64,000 nucleotides of DNA from Clostridium_AI sp002297865 (GTDB taxonomy: Bacteria; Bacillota; Clostridia; Lachnospirales; Lachnospiraceae), in the NCBI GenBank assembly GCA_937903005.1, contig CALFNR010000068.1, positions 1 through 64,000 on the forward strand. Direction: 5' to 3'. A program made the translations under genes and the position numbers. The notes beneath the pieces were generated by a model that ran no database searches, had not been told where the DNA came from, and saw nothing but the letters and a program-made list of their open reading frames with translations. This document shows positions 1-7,646 of this stretch, piece by piece. The stretch's first letter is position 1; each line of letters starts with the position of its first letter.

Positions 1-78
1 TTTGAAATACGATTACTCTGCTATTTTAATCATCTTAACTTAATGACATTGACCTATCCCCTGATTTTTTAAATCAGA

Positions 79-210
79 TTAACTTTCTTATAAAGTAACA
101 AAGCGCGGATTCCCCACCCACGTTCGCTGCTAAAGCCAGCGATAAGGAACCCACACCTTGCCTCGCCAAAGGACTGTTTCTGTCCTTTAGCACCTAACTT
201 TCTTACCATA
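79..210 (+). repeat. Divergent copy D of the intergenic structured repeat
   Basis: The stretch 1-403 holds no gene. Within it, about 79-210 resembles the middle part of the repeat copies near 27.93-28.14 kb and 53.08-53.27 kb: shared strings are AACAAAG, CTTGCCTCGCC, CCTTTAGCACCTAACTTTC and CTTACC, in the same order and orientation. It also contains a small hairpin CGCTG-ctaaag-CAGCG-like. The match is imperfect and the outer hairpins are not convincing, so this is treated as a decayed copy. Confidence 0.5.
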
Positions 211-307
211 ATTCCGTACAGTATATTGTTTTAAGACACTTTTATGTACCAGAAAAGGAGCAGATGATAAATTTCCTAGCACATGATAATAGCGCCTCCA
301 CGATTAA

Positions 308-340
308 AATAATCTCAGATTGCTTTAATCTGAGATTATT
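308..340 (-). terminator. Palindromic terminator after kdpE
   Basis: A perfect 14-bp inverted repeat (AATAATCTCAGATT) with a 5-nt loop lies 64 nt beyond the kdpE stop. Read on the minus strand it ends in ATTATTTTAATC, a weak U-rich tail. It is the only candidate terminator between kdpE and the left edge. Confidence 0.6.
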
Positions 341-403
341 ATATATAATTTATTATTAAGATAGTATTGGATTTTGTCCATTGGTATTAAGATAGCATTA
401 AAA

Positions 404-1102
404 TTAAACCTGTATCATGCGATATCCTACTCCGATGTGCGTCTGAATATATTTCACAGAATCTGCCTGTGGTTCAATCTTCTTTCGTAACGTAGTCATA
501 AATACCCTAAGTGAGACAATATCACTTTCAAATGCACTTCCCCAAATCTGTGACGTTATGTATGTATGTGTTAGAACCTTTCCCACGTTTTTGGATAATA
601 AATACAATAACTTATACTCCATTGGTGTCAGATGAATCTCCTCCTCACCAAGAAATACACAACTTGCAGCATAGTCAATTTTCAAGTTACCATTCATAAA
701 AATATGTGAATCTGCATCTTTATTATCTTCGTAATAACTAAGCCTCCGAAACGCTACGCGAATTCTCGCTAATAGCTCCTCTACTGAAAAAGGCTTTGTC
801 AGATAATCGTCTGCTCCCGCATCTAAAGCCTCTATCTTATCACTGTCCTCACTTCGAGCCGTAATTACAATAATCGGCATACGTGACCACGAGCGAATCT
901 TCCTGATAACCTCAATTCCATCAATGTCAGGAAGCCCTAGATCCAACAGCATGATATCTGTTTTCTTAGACATAGCTGACATAATCGCTTGTGCTCCTGT
1001 TTGGGCTGTTTCATAAAAATATTCCTGCATTTCTACTGCTGTTGTAATCAGATTCTGAATCGGAAGGTCATCCTCAACAATTAGGAGTCTTTGTTTCGTC
1101 AT
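404..1102 (-). CDS. kdpE: KdpE-like response regulator (OmpR family)
   Basis: A 232-residue DNA-binding response regulator. The receiver domain (about 1-120) shows the acidic pair VEDD near residue 10, the phosphoacceptor in MLLDLGLPDIDG (about D54) and the conserved K in LTKPF (about 103). A winged-helix output domain follows (about 135-232) with LTPMEYKLL and GVGYRM. The string DLGLPDIDGIEVIRKIR is characteristic of KdpE. Its start lies 29 nt inside the kinase gene upstream, so the two are translationally coupled. KdpE normally drives the kdpFABC potassium ATPase; no such genes are in the window, so they may lie beyond the left edge or the pair may control something else. Confidence 0.85.
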   Translation of the reverse strand: MTKQRLLIVEDDLPIQNLITTAVEMQEYFYETAQTGAQAIMSAMSKKTDIMLLDLGLPDIDGIEVIRKIRSWSRMPIIVITARSEDSDKIEALDAGADDYLTKPFSVEELLARIRVAFRRLSYYEDNKDADSHIFMNGNLKIDYAASCVFLGEEEIHLTPMEYKLLYLLSKNVGKVLTHTYITSQIWGSAFESDIVSLRVFMTTLRKKIEPQADSVKYIQTHIGVGYRMIQV

Positions 1103-2627
1103 GAATCGTCAACCTCGCTTTCTTTAGGGTAAATTTAAATACCGCACCATGTGATACTGCATCTTCAACCCATACCTTTCCACCATGTGCTTCAATAATT
1201 TCTTTACAAAGAGCAAGACCTATTCCAAACCCTCTTCCTCTATCAGATACCTTACCCGATGTTGTATAAAACATTTCAAAGATTTTGTCTCTTGCTTCTT
1301 CTGGTATTCCATCACCTTGATCAGCCACTTCTATTAAAGCCTGTTTATCATTCTCACTTACCTGAATATATATTTCCGTACCTTCTTTTGTATATTTTAC
1401 AGCATTATCAAGAAGATTGCACATAACTTGATAAATAAGCTGTGCATTGCAGGACACAATTATCATATTATCCTCAGGCATACTTAAGAAAAACTCATTG
1501 GTTTGATAACGTTTCTTAGCTTCATTTACGACACTTACAAGAATATCTTCAAGCAATTCAGGTGCCATTGAGATATTTTTTTTCACTTCTTCTAGCTTCG
1601 TAATGGCTAACAAATTCTCTACCATACTAATGAGTGCCGTAGCATCTTTCCAAATATCTAAGCTTAGCGTTTTTCTTTTATCTGATGTTAGAATTTCCCC
1701 TTGACTTGAGAGAATTGCCGCATTTCCCGAAATACTTGTTAACGGTGTTCGAAGATCATGGGAAATGGATCGCAATAAACTAGAGCGAAGCTTTTCATTT
1801 CTCGCTTGAACTGATGCTTCTTCTCTTGCACGATTATAGTACTCTCTCTCAAATGCTAGTGCGCATTCCCCCAATACCAAACTAGCTTCTGATGAAAATA
1901 CTGGCTCACTCTGATAATCAATTCCGATAACACCATAAATCCGCTCTTCTGTACATATTGGCATATAACTTCCTTTTGCTTGTTCAAATACCTCTGTATA
2001 TGCTCCTGCATTTTTGTTATGATGAAACACCCAAAGCGCAGTATCTAATTCCATCTGATTTAATGAAAAAGACAGTGCTCTGCTATGTTCTGTCAAAAAC
2101 ACCTGGGGTTCTCCTAATATATCAGCCTCCACTACAAATACAATTACATTTCGCTCTAAAATCTTCATTAAGCGGTTGGCTATGACCTCAATAATTTCCT
2201 GTTGACATTTTGCCTTTTGTAATAATTGTTCCATCTCTAATAAGATCTGTGTATGGTAGGCCGTCTGAATTAATGCTTTCGAATGTTGTGCATTTTTCTT
2301 AGCAAGGGTCCCAGTCATAATTGCCGCAATTAAAAGAATTATAAAAGTAATTGGATATCCTATATTAAAAGCACTAAATGAAAACAATGGATAGGCAAAA
2401 AAATAGTTAAATACAAATATTCCAAAGACAGAAATAATACTGTAAAACTGACTTGCTGTAACCATTGCAGTCACTAAAATTCCCAGCACATAAATTGTAA
2501 AAATATGTATTTCACTTAAATCAAACGTTGCAAATACATAACCAACTACTGTTTCCAGAAGTAAAATACCAAAGGTCATTCCTAAATTTAGCCATCTGCT
2601 TTTTTCATTTTTTTGTATTTTTCTCAT
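1074..2627 (-). CDS. kdpD: Short KdpD-like sensor histidine kinase
   Basis: About 517 residues. Four closely spaced membrane segments (about 20-115, DUF4118 type) are followed by a GAF-like region (about 130-270), an H-box SISHDLRTPLTSISG (about 291-305) and an ATPase domain with N and G boxes (NLLDNAVKYT, GRGFGIGLALCKEI). The first 370 or so residues of full-length KdpD (cytoplasmic KdpD plus USP domains, DxxD and P-loop) are absent; such short forms are common in Firmicutes. I start it at ATG 2627 because GGAG lies 6 nt before it; an in-frame GTG at 2639 is the alternative. A copy of the intergenic repeat stem-loop lies about 65 nt upstream. Confidence 0.82.
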   Translation of the reverse strand: MRKIQKNEKSRWLNLGMTFGILLLETVVGYVFATFDLSEIHIFTIYVLGILVTAMVTASQFYSIISVFGIFVFNYFFAYPLFSFSAFNIGYPITFIILLIAAIMTGTLAKKNAQHSKALIQTAYHTQILLEMEQLLQKAKCQQEIIEVIANRLMKILERNVIVFVVEADILGEPQVFLTEHSRALSFSLNQMELDTALWVFHHNKNAGAYTEVFEQAKGSYMPICTEERIYGVIGIDYQSEPVFSSEASLVLGECALAFEREYYNRAREEASVQARNEKLRSSLLRSISHDLRTPLTSISGNAAILSSQGEILTSDKRKTLSLDIWKDATALISMVENLLAITKLEEVKKNISMAPELLEDILVSVVNEAKKRYQTNEFFLSMPEDNMIIVSCNAQLIYQVMCNLLDNAVKYTKEGTEIYIQVSENDKQALIEVADQGDGIPEEARDKIFEMFYTTSGKVSDRGRGFGIGLALCKEIIEAHGGKVWVEDAVSHGAVFKFTLKKARLTIHDETKTPNC

Positions 2628-2689
2628 CCTTTTCTCCACTAATTATAATTTCTAGTTTCAAGGTTATTATAACATATTTTTTCCAAAAT

Positions 2690-2742
2690 CATAGTGTCTT
2701 CGACACATTAGCTCTCCTAACTTTTAGTTTTTTGACTTTAAA
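2690..2742 (+). repeat. Partial copy E of the intergenic structured repeat
   Basis: GTGTC-TTC-GACAC at 2694-2706 matches the first stem-loop of copies A, B and C, in the same orientation and at a similar distance (about 55-70 nt) from the downstream minus-strand start codon (kdpD). The remainder is reduced to an AT-rich tract ending at the T-tract of the preceding terminator. Confidence 0.5.
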
Positions 2743-2743
2743 A

Positions 2744-2777
2744 AAAGTTATGCACTGATGAAACAGCACATAACTTT
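2744..2777 (-). terminator. Terminator of the DUF2325 gene
   Basis: On the minus strand AAAGTTATG and CATAACTTT form a stem extended by TG/CTG-CAG pairs, loop TTTCAT, followed by seven T. It starts 22 nt beyond the stop codon of the DUF2325 gene. Confidence 0.8.
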
Positions 2778-2798
2778 ATCATCTTATATCTTATATTA

Positions 2799-3086
2799 TT
2801 ACGAACAGACTGCGTAATTATCTAAAATATCACATAACGCACAGGCGCTGCTGCTATGAGAACGGGCAACAATCGTATCCTGATTTTCTACCGCCATCAA
2901 GGCACCATGTACCATTTTATGAGAAACTGTATTGGTAAATAATATCAATAAGTCTGGCGAACCTACCTGTGATTTTAGTTTGCCAGTCATCTGGGTAAAA
3001 ACCTTTACCTTACAGTTATAATTTTTGCAAATCTCCTTATATTTAGCCACCATTCTGTCATGACCACCTACAATAACTACACTCAT
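2799..3086 (-). CDS. DUF2325 domain protein, putatively iron-regulated
   Basis: A 95-residue cytoplasmic protein beginning MSVVIVGGHDRM, the signature opening of DUF2325, a Rossmann-like family of unknown function frequent in Clostridia. Five cysteines are present, three of them in the C-terminal stretch ACALC...VCS, which could bind metal; this is inference. It is monocistronic: its own promoter (TTGACA-N17-TATCAT) lies immediately upstream and a terminator immediately downstream. Two Fur-box-like sequences bracket the promoter (3113-3127 and 3171-3185), which implies expression under iron limitation. Confidence 0.75.
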   Translation of the reverse strand: MSVVIVGGHDRMVAKYKEICKNYNCKVKVFTQMTGKLKSQVGSPDLLILFTNTVSHKMVHGALMAVENQDTIVARSHSSSACALCDILDNYAVCS

Positions 3087-3112
3087 TCTATTTCACCGCC
3101 CCTTCGTTTATT

Positions 3113-3185
3113 TGAGAATCACTTTCATTTATATGATACCCTCTGGTTTTCTCTTTGTCAATGAAATATTTGAGAATCATTATCA
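3113..3185 (-). promoter_or_regulatory. Promoter with two Fur-like boxes for the DUF2325 gene
   Basis: Minus-strand promoter: -35 TTGACA at 3161-3156, 17-nt spacer, -10 TATCAT at 3138-3133. Box 1 at 3185-3171 reads TGATAATGATTCTCA, a 7-1-7 inverted repeat with one mismatch and a near-consensus Fur box. Box 2 at 3127-3113 reads TGAAAGTGATTCTCA. The first lies just upstream of -35, the second at the likely transcription start. Confidence 0.7.
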
Positions 3186-3656
3186 CTTTTGGTCAATCTT
3201 TGTACGAAATATTTTTATACAGCTTCTTTGCAGCCTGGCAGTCGAGATTCCTAATATAATTCCCATTGCTATAGCTCCTGCTATCGTAATAGAATACCTT
3301 CCCTGAATCAGCAGTGTATTCTGATCCCCATTTAACCAGGCAGACATAGCACGAAATACAACCCCTCCTGGAACAAATGGTATGATAGAAGGAATTAAAA
3401 ATATAGTAGATGGCTTTTTCCTATGGACTGCCATATATTCTGAGTAAAGTGTAGTGGCTATAGTAGCTAAAAAATAACCACCTACAATAGAAGCAAATCT
3501 TTTATAACAAATGAGATATAAAAACCAGCCCAGCGCACTTCCAAGCCCACCATAAAAAATATCTCTTCCCTTTATATTGAAGATAATACAGAATCCAACG
3601 GAAATTACAAAGCAATAAAAGCATTCTAAAAAAACTTGTATAAACAATTCTGTCAC
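3183..3656 (-). CDS. Threonine/serine exporter, small subunit (ThrE_2/DUF3815)
   Basis: A 157-residue, four- to five-helix membrane protein. The motif IPSIIPFVPGGVVFRAM (about 87-103) is typical of the C-terminal half of ThrE-type amino acid exporters, which in Clostridia is encoded separately from the DUF1212 half. The partner lies 11 nt upstream, so the two are co-transcribed and probably form one transporter. The annotated start is GTG 3656; a TTG three codons later has a better-spaced AAGGTG site. The 3' end overlaps the upstream Fur-like box of the next gene. Confidence 0.8.
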   Translation of the reverse strand: MTELFIQVFLECFYCFVISVGFCIIFNIKGRDIFYGGLGSALGWFLYLICYKRFASIVGGYFLATIATTLYSEYMAVHRKKPSTIFLIPSIIPFVPGGVVFRAMSAWLNGDQNTLLIQGRYSITIAGAIAMGIILGISTARLQRSCIKIFRTKIDQK

Positions 3657-3667
3657 CTTCTCTTTCG

Positions 3668-4423
3668 TTATAATTTTAAACCAAATAAGGAAAGCACAAG
3701 AAATACACCTACTGCTGTTCCAGCACCACTGATAAACACTTCCGCCAGACGTGCCAGTCCTGAAATTAACTCATTGGATATCAAATCACGCATACAATGT
3801 GTTAATGCAACCCCCGGCACTAAATTCATGATTAGAGAAATAATCATGATGTCAAGCTGAAAAGGGTGAAACGTAACATAAGCTGTACATAGCAAAACGG
3901 TAATAACAGCACTTGTCACCATATTTATGATAAATATATTTGTCTGAATTTTTCCTCCAAACCACTGAATTGGATGCACTACAACTCCAACTGCTCCACA
4001 GATTAACGCTGTGGTCCATGTTCCTTTAAAATAAAGACCAAAGAAAAAAGAGATTACAACAAAAGTAATTGTTGAAACCCAAAATGGATATGGCTTTGCT
4101 GCTTTTATTTCTTTTATTTTTCCCATTACGGTCTCATAATCCATACACTGCCTGCAAATGGATCGTGACAAATCATTGAGCGCTACCACTTTGTTTAAAT
4201 CCGTCGCACGATCACTAACACGCTTTGTTCTTGTGCATACCCGATCTCCATCTACAACCGTTACAACAATGCTAGTTAAAATTGCAAAACAATCTGCATC
4301 ATGGTATCCATATGCATTTGCAATAAAACGAACACATTGTTCCACTCGATATATCTCAGCACCGTTCTTGAGCATAAGATAACTAATCTCTGTGGCAATG
4401 TTCACAACCTGTTCTTGTGTCAT
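3668..4423 (-). CDS. Threonine/serine exporter, large subunit (ThrE/DUF1212)
   Basis: A 251-residue protein. The N-terminal cytoplasmic part carries the DUF1212 pattern LMLKNGAEIYRVEQCV (about 17-32) and the region TRTKRVSDRATDLNKV. At least five membrane helices follow from about residue 115, including LVPGVALTHCMRDLISN (about 202-218). This is the catalytic-type half of the split ThrE exporter; the family moves threonine, serine or other small metabolites outward. ATG 4423 is preceded by GAGGG at good spacing. First gene of a two-gene unit with the small subunit. Confidence 0.82.
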   Translation of the reverse strand: MTQEQVVNIATEISYLMLKNGAEIYRVEQCVRFIANAYGYHDADCFAILTSIVVTVVDGDRVCTRTKRVSDRATDLNKVVALNDLSRSICRQCMDYETVMGKIKEIKAAKPYPFWVSTITFVVISFFFGLYFKGTWTTALICGAVGVVVHPIQWFGGKIQTNIFIINMVTSAVITVLLCTAYVTFHPFQLDIMIISLIMNLVPGVALTHCMRDLISNELISGLARLAEVFISGAGTAVGVFLVLSLFGLKL

Positions 4424-4460
4424 GTACTTCCCTCTTTTCTATCATTCCCTATTGTAAACA

Positions 4461-5393
4461 TTACTTAGGAATTTTATCATGTTTTACGCTATTTACAATA
4501 AAAATTCCCGTACATACGCAAATCAAACTTATCAAATAACGAAGTTTTAAAATATTTTCATGTAGTACCAGTCCTGATAAGAGAGTTCCAGAAACCGGTA
4601 TCACAAAATTGTAGATACAAATCTTACCTATATTGTTATAAGTCAAAAGCATCGTCCACAAAGTAAATGAAATAGCAGAAAGTAAAGCAAGATAAAGTAA
4701 AACCATGCTTCCATGTAATGTAATCTCATGAAGGCTTCCACCACACATAATTCCTGCCAGTATTAAAATTCCACCGCCCAAAGTCAGATTATATGCGGTA
4801 ACAACCCAAGACTCATCTTTCTTCGTTGCCTTTTTGGATATCACCGAGCCAACTGCAAACATAAGTCCTGCTATCATAATAAAACCTTCCCCATCAAGAG
4901 AGAATCTTGTACTTCCCTGTCCCAATGTAACAAAAATGACTCCACAAAAACCAATTACACATCCAACCCATTTTCTTAAGGTCATTTTATCATTCGTGTA
5001 TACAAAATGTGCTAAAATTGCAGACAAGAATACATTGGTTGAGTTTACAATAGAGCCATTCGTTGACGTGGTATTAGACAACCCAATATAAAAGAAGATA
5101 TATTGAAATGTCGTTTGCACGATTCCAAGGGATACTACGTTCTGTATGTTATCTTTGTGTAAGGAAGGTAATTTTCTATATATCAGTAAATATCCCACTA
5201 ACAGCATTACTCCCGACAAAAAGAATCGTACTCCAGCAAACAACAGTTTATCACTTACTGAAGTGGTAATCTGAAAAAGCTCATAACCTATCTTTACGAA
5301 TGGAAATGCGCTTCCCCACAAAATATTGCAGAAAACTGCAATAATAACAACCCATACGGGATTCGTAAGTATTTTTTCACCTTTCACATTCAT
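4461..5393 (-). CDS. DMT-family (EamA) transporter
   Basis: A 310-residue membrane protein with about ten hydrophobic helices in two EamA repeats (about 15-155 and 170-300). Early WGSAFPFVKIGY and GVRFFLSG motifs are typical of the drug/metabolite transporter superfamily, usually exporters of amino acids or related metabolites. The substrate cannot be told from sequence. ATG 5393 follows AAGGGG. It sits upstream of the ThrE pair with a 37-nt gap, so co-transcription of three efflux genes is possible. Confidence 0.8.
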   Translation of the reverse strand: MNVKGEKILTNPVWVVIIAVFCNILWGSAFPFVKIGYELFQITTSVSDKLLFAGVRFFLSGVMLLVGYLLIYRKLPSLHKDNIQNVVSLGIVQTTFQYIFFYIGLSNTTSTNGSIVNSTNVFLSAILAHFVYTNDKMTLRKWVGCVIGFCGVIFVTLGQGSTRFSLDGEGFIMIAGLMFAVGSVISKKATKKDESWVVTAYNLTLGGGILILAGIMCGGSLHEITLHGSMVLLYLALLSAISFTLWTMLLTYNNIGKICIYNFVIPVSGTLLSGLVLHENILKLRYLISLICVCTGIFIVNSVKHDKIPK

Positions 5394-5477
5394 TTCCCCT
5401 TTGCATATATAGTTTTTTAATCGTTACTATGATACTCTACTTTATTAACTCTTTGCAATAGATTATTTTTTATAATT

Positions 5478-5512
5478 CTAAGGTAACGCTCGGAGAGAAT
5501 TTCTTAGGTATA
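5478..5512 (+). repeat. Single-hairpin relative F of the intergenic repeat
   Basis: CTAAG and CTTAG form a stem around a loop GTAACGCTCGGAGAGAATTT. The loop core GCTCGNAGAGAA and the following TATAAAAAACGCCC match the last hairpin of copies A and B (GCTCGCAAAGAA and GCTCGCAGAGAA). As in those copies it directly abuts the T-tract of the upstream gene's terminator on the minus strand. Confidence 0.45.
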
Positions 5513-5546
5513 AAAAACGCCCAGACATAAATGCCTGAGCGTTTTT
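5513..5546 (-). terminator. Terminator of the endoglucanase gene
   Basis: The arms AAAAACGC...GCGTTTTT enclose CAG/CTG and CAT/ATG pairs. Positions that are A-C mismatches on the plus strand become G-U wobble pairs in the minus-strand RNA, so the fully paired stem forms only in the transcript of the minus-strand endoglucanase gene. T-tract follows. Confidence 0.85.
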
Positions 5547-5566
5547 AGGATTATTTTATTATTGGA

Positions 5567-7429
5567 TTATGAATTATAAAGCTCTCCTACGCAAGTACCG
5601 TTCTTACCAAGTTTTGTAGTCTGGCTTAAACCAACGAACTTGCCACCTTCTTGCCATAATGCTTCTTTGACGAAATCGTATTTTTCCTCATCCCATGTAG
5701 AGAAGTCATATCCTACTAATCCGCCTGTATCACCTGAGTTAGCATTGTAGCACCAGAATGTATGGTTAATCTTGTTATCAATGATTAATTGTCTTAAATA
5801 TGTCATCCATTTTAAGTTTGGCTGTGTCATGAATCCACCCCATTCACCAATTAACAATGGTGCAATGTTGTCATCTTGGATGTACATCCAGTTGTCTCTC
5901 CAACAATCTTCATATAAGGATTCTAATGTATAGTCTCCCTTGAACCAGTCTTGTTCAAATACGCCTGGACCATAGTCATGTGGAGAGTATACTAATTTGT
6001 TCTGAAATTTACCAAGATCAACTGGGAAATCCTTAACGCCTCTTAAGTTACCGCCCCACCATGTTCCGTAGTATTCTTTTGGATTGGTTGAGTGGAAATC
6101 AGAGTTATTTTCAACATCCATTGGATAAACTTCAATACCTTCTACCATAACTAAAGCGTTAGGATTGTTAGATAATACAGATGCTGCTGCCTTTTCAGCA
6201 ATGTGTTTCCAGTTGTTAGGGTCTGTAGTGGAATCATTCCAAACAGCTCTCTGTTTTTCTTGCGCTTTTCCATGAGGTTCATTCTTTAAGTCATAAGCGA
6301 TAATCGTGTCATCATCTTTATATCTGTCTGCTAACCAAGCAAGAGATTCAAGATACTGTTCTTCTGAAATTTTCTCTGTGTACCATAATGGAGCATAATG
6401 TCCAGCTGCATTAGTTTCTGCACTATGTATATCTAACATAATCTTAATACCTAATTGGTCACATTTATGAATTACATAATCAAAAATCTGTAAGCTGTTC
6501 ATTCCAGCTAAATAGTTATTTACATAATCGTTATAGCATGGTTTTGGATAGACTCCATCTTCCCAATTTAAACATAATTCACTGGAAATAGGTACTCTTA
6601 AAAGGTTAAATCCTCTGTCTGCAATACTTTCTAATGCACTATTCAAATCACATGCCCATATACCATCGAAACAGTTTGTACCTGTATTATATCCGAACCA
6701 GTTACATCCTGTCATCCATACTTGATTACCATTTTTATCTACGATTTTGCTGCCATCTGTGTAAAGCCAGTCATCACCCTCTGCTGGTTTTACTGGGTCT
6801 TTTGATGGTTTCACACTAGGTTTTACAGAAACAGCTGGTTCACTAGAAACTGGTGCTTCACTTGTGATTACTGGCTCTGATGTTTCTGGCACTTCACTTG
6901 TAATGACTGGTTCACTTGTTTCTGGTACTTCGCTGCTTACTACTGGTTCTTCAGATTCTTCAGGTTCTGCACCCGTAACTAATTTACCATCTAATTTATA
7001 ACTTACAATTGCTACGCTGTCTTCTGTTACATCACCTGCATTTTTTACAATAAACCCAAATGTAGTTGAAGTAGATTTTCCTAATGTTGCATTGGAATCA
7101 CTTGGTTCTACTGTCATAAGACCAGTATCATCAATTGAATAGTCTCCGCACCATCCCTGGTTCATGGTAGCTCCTGCCTTGAACTGAAAACTTATTTTCC
7201 AGTCTGTTACGATTCCGGCGGTTCCGTTTGCCAAAGTACAGTTAAATTGCTGATAAGAAGCAGTTCCATCGTTCCATCCATTTCCTGTTTCAAATGATAA
7301 TGAAAGTGTTGAATTTGTTACGGTAACAGCTGCTGCTTTAGGGCTGCCCACGTTAAACCCAAGACCTGTTAAGACAAATACAAAGCTTAATACAAACGCA
7401 AGGACGCGTTTTCTTGTTTTGCTTAGCAT
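5567..7429 (-). CDS. Secreted GH5 endoglucanase with N-terminal CBM2-like module
   Basis: A 620-residue secreted cellulase. Signal peptide about 1-33 (TRKRVLAFVLSFVFVLTGLGF). Residues about 35-150 resemble a family 2 cellulose-binding module (W-K-I-S-F-Q-F, QGWCGDYS, TTFGFIV). A 60-residue Ser/Glu/Pro/Val linker of imperfect repeats follows (about 155-215). The catalytic domain (about 218-600) is GH5: CNWFGYNTG, GFNLLRVPIS, DIHSAE, the acid/base Glu in DLKNEPHG and the nucleophile Glu in LIGEWGGF; the opening resembles subfamily GH5_1. GGGAGGGG precedes ATG 7429. No dockerin or sortase motif is visible, so it is probably released as a free enzyme. Monocistronic, with its own terminator. Confidence 0.93.
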   Translation of the reverse strand: MLSKTRKRVLAFVLSFVFVLTGLGFNVGSPKAAAVTVTNSTLSLSFETGNGWNDGTASYQQFNCTLANGTAGIVTDWKISFQFKAGATMNQGWCGDYSIDDTGLMTVEPSDSNATLGKSTSTTFGFIVKNAGDVTEDSVAIVSYKLDGKLVTGAEPEESEEPVVSSEVPETSEPVITSEVPETSEPVITSEAPVSSEPAVSVKPSVKPSKDPVKPAEGDDWLYTDGSKIVDKNGNQVWMTGCNWFGYNTGTNCFDGIWACDLNSALESIADRGFNLLRVPISSELCLNWEDGVYPKPCYNDYVNNYLAGMNSLQIFDYVIHKCDQLGIKIMLDIHSAETNAAGHYAPLWYTEKISEEQYLESLAWLADRYKDDDTIIAYDLKNEPHGKAQEKQRAVWNDSTTDPNNWKHIAEKAAASVLSNNPNALVMVEGIEVYPMDVENNSDFHSTNPKEYYGTWWGGNLRGVKDFPVDLGKFQNKLVYSPHDYGPGVFEQDWFKGDYTLESLYEDCWRDNWMYIQDDNIAPLLIGEWGGFMTQPNLKWMTYLRQLIIDNKINHTFWCYNANSGDTGGLVGYDFSTWDEEKYDFVKEALWQEGGKFVGLSQTTKLGKNGTCVGELYNS

Positions 7430-7562
7430 CTAATCCCCTCCCAATCGTTTTATTTGTATATAATTTATCACAGTCCCCAAAATACATCCACAATTTTGGT
7501 CGAAATGTATATTTTCATAACATAACTTGAAATTATAATAAAATTTCTTACAAATTTAAAAT

Positions 7563-7602
7563 AACCTAGGCAACTTCTCCCCCTTTTGAAGTTACCTAGG
7601 TT
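7563..7602 (-). terminator. Bidirectional-looking hairpin after the 403-residue hypothetical gene
   Basis: AACCTAGG-c-AACTTC and GAAGTT-a-CCTAGGTT pair around a pyrimidine-rich loop. On the minus strand it is followed by ATTTTAAATTT. It lies 45 nt beyond the stop of the upstream minus-strand gene. Confidence 0.65.
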
Positions 7603-7646
7603 TATATAACATATATACTTTTGGTACATACATTATTTTTATTATT

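Noticed and set aside
6830..6960. Short direct repeats resembling a minisatellite
   Set aside because: They encode the Ser/Glu/Pro linker between the binding module and catalytic domain of the endoglucanase and stay in frame.
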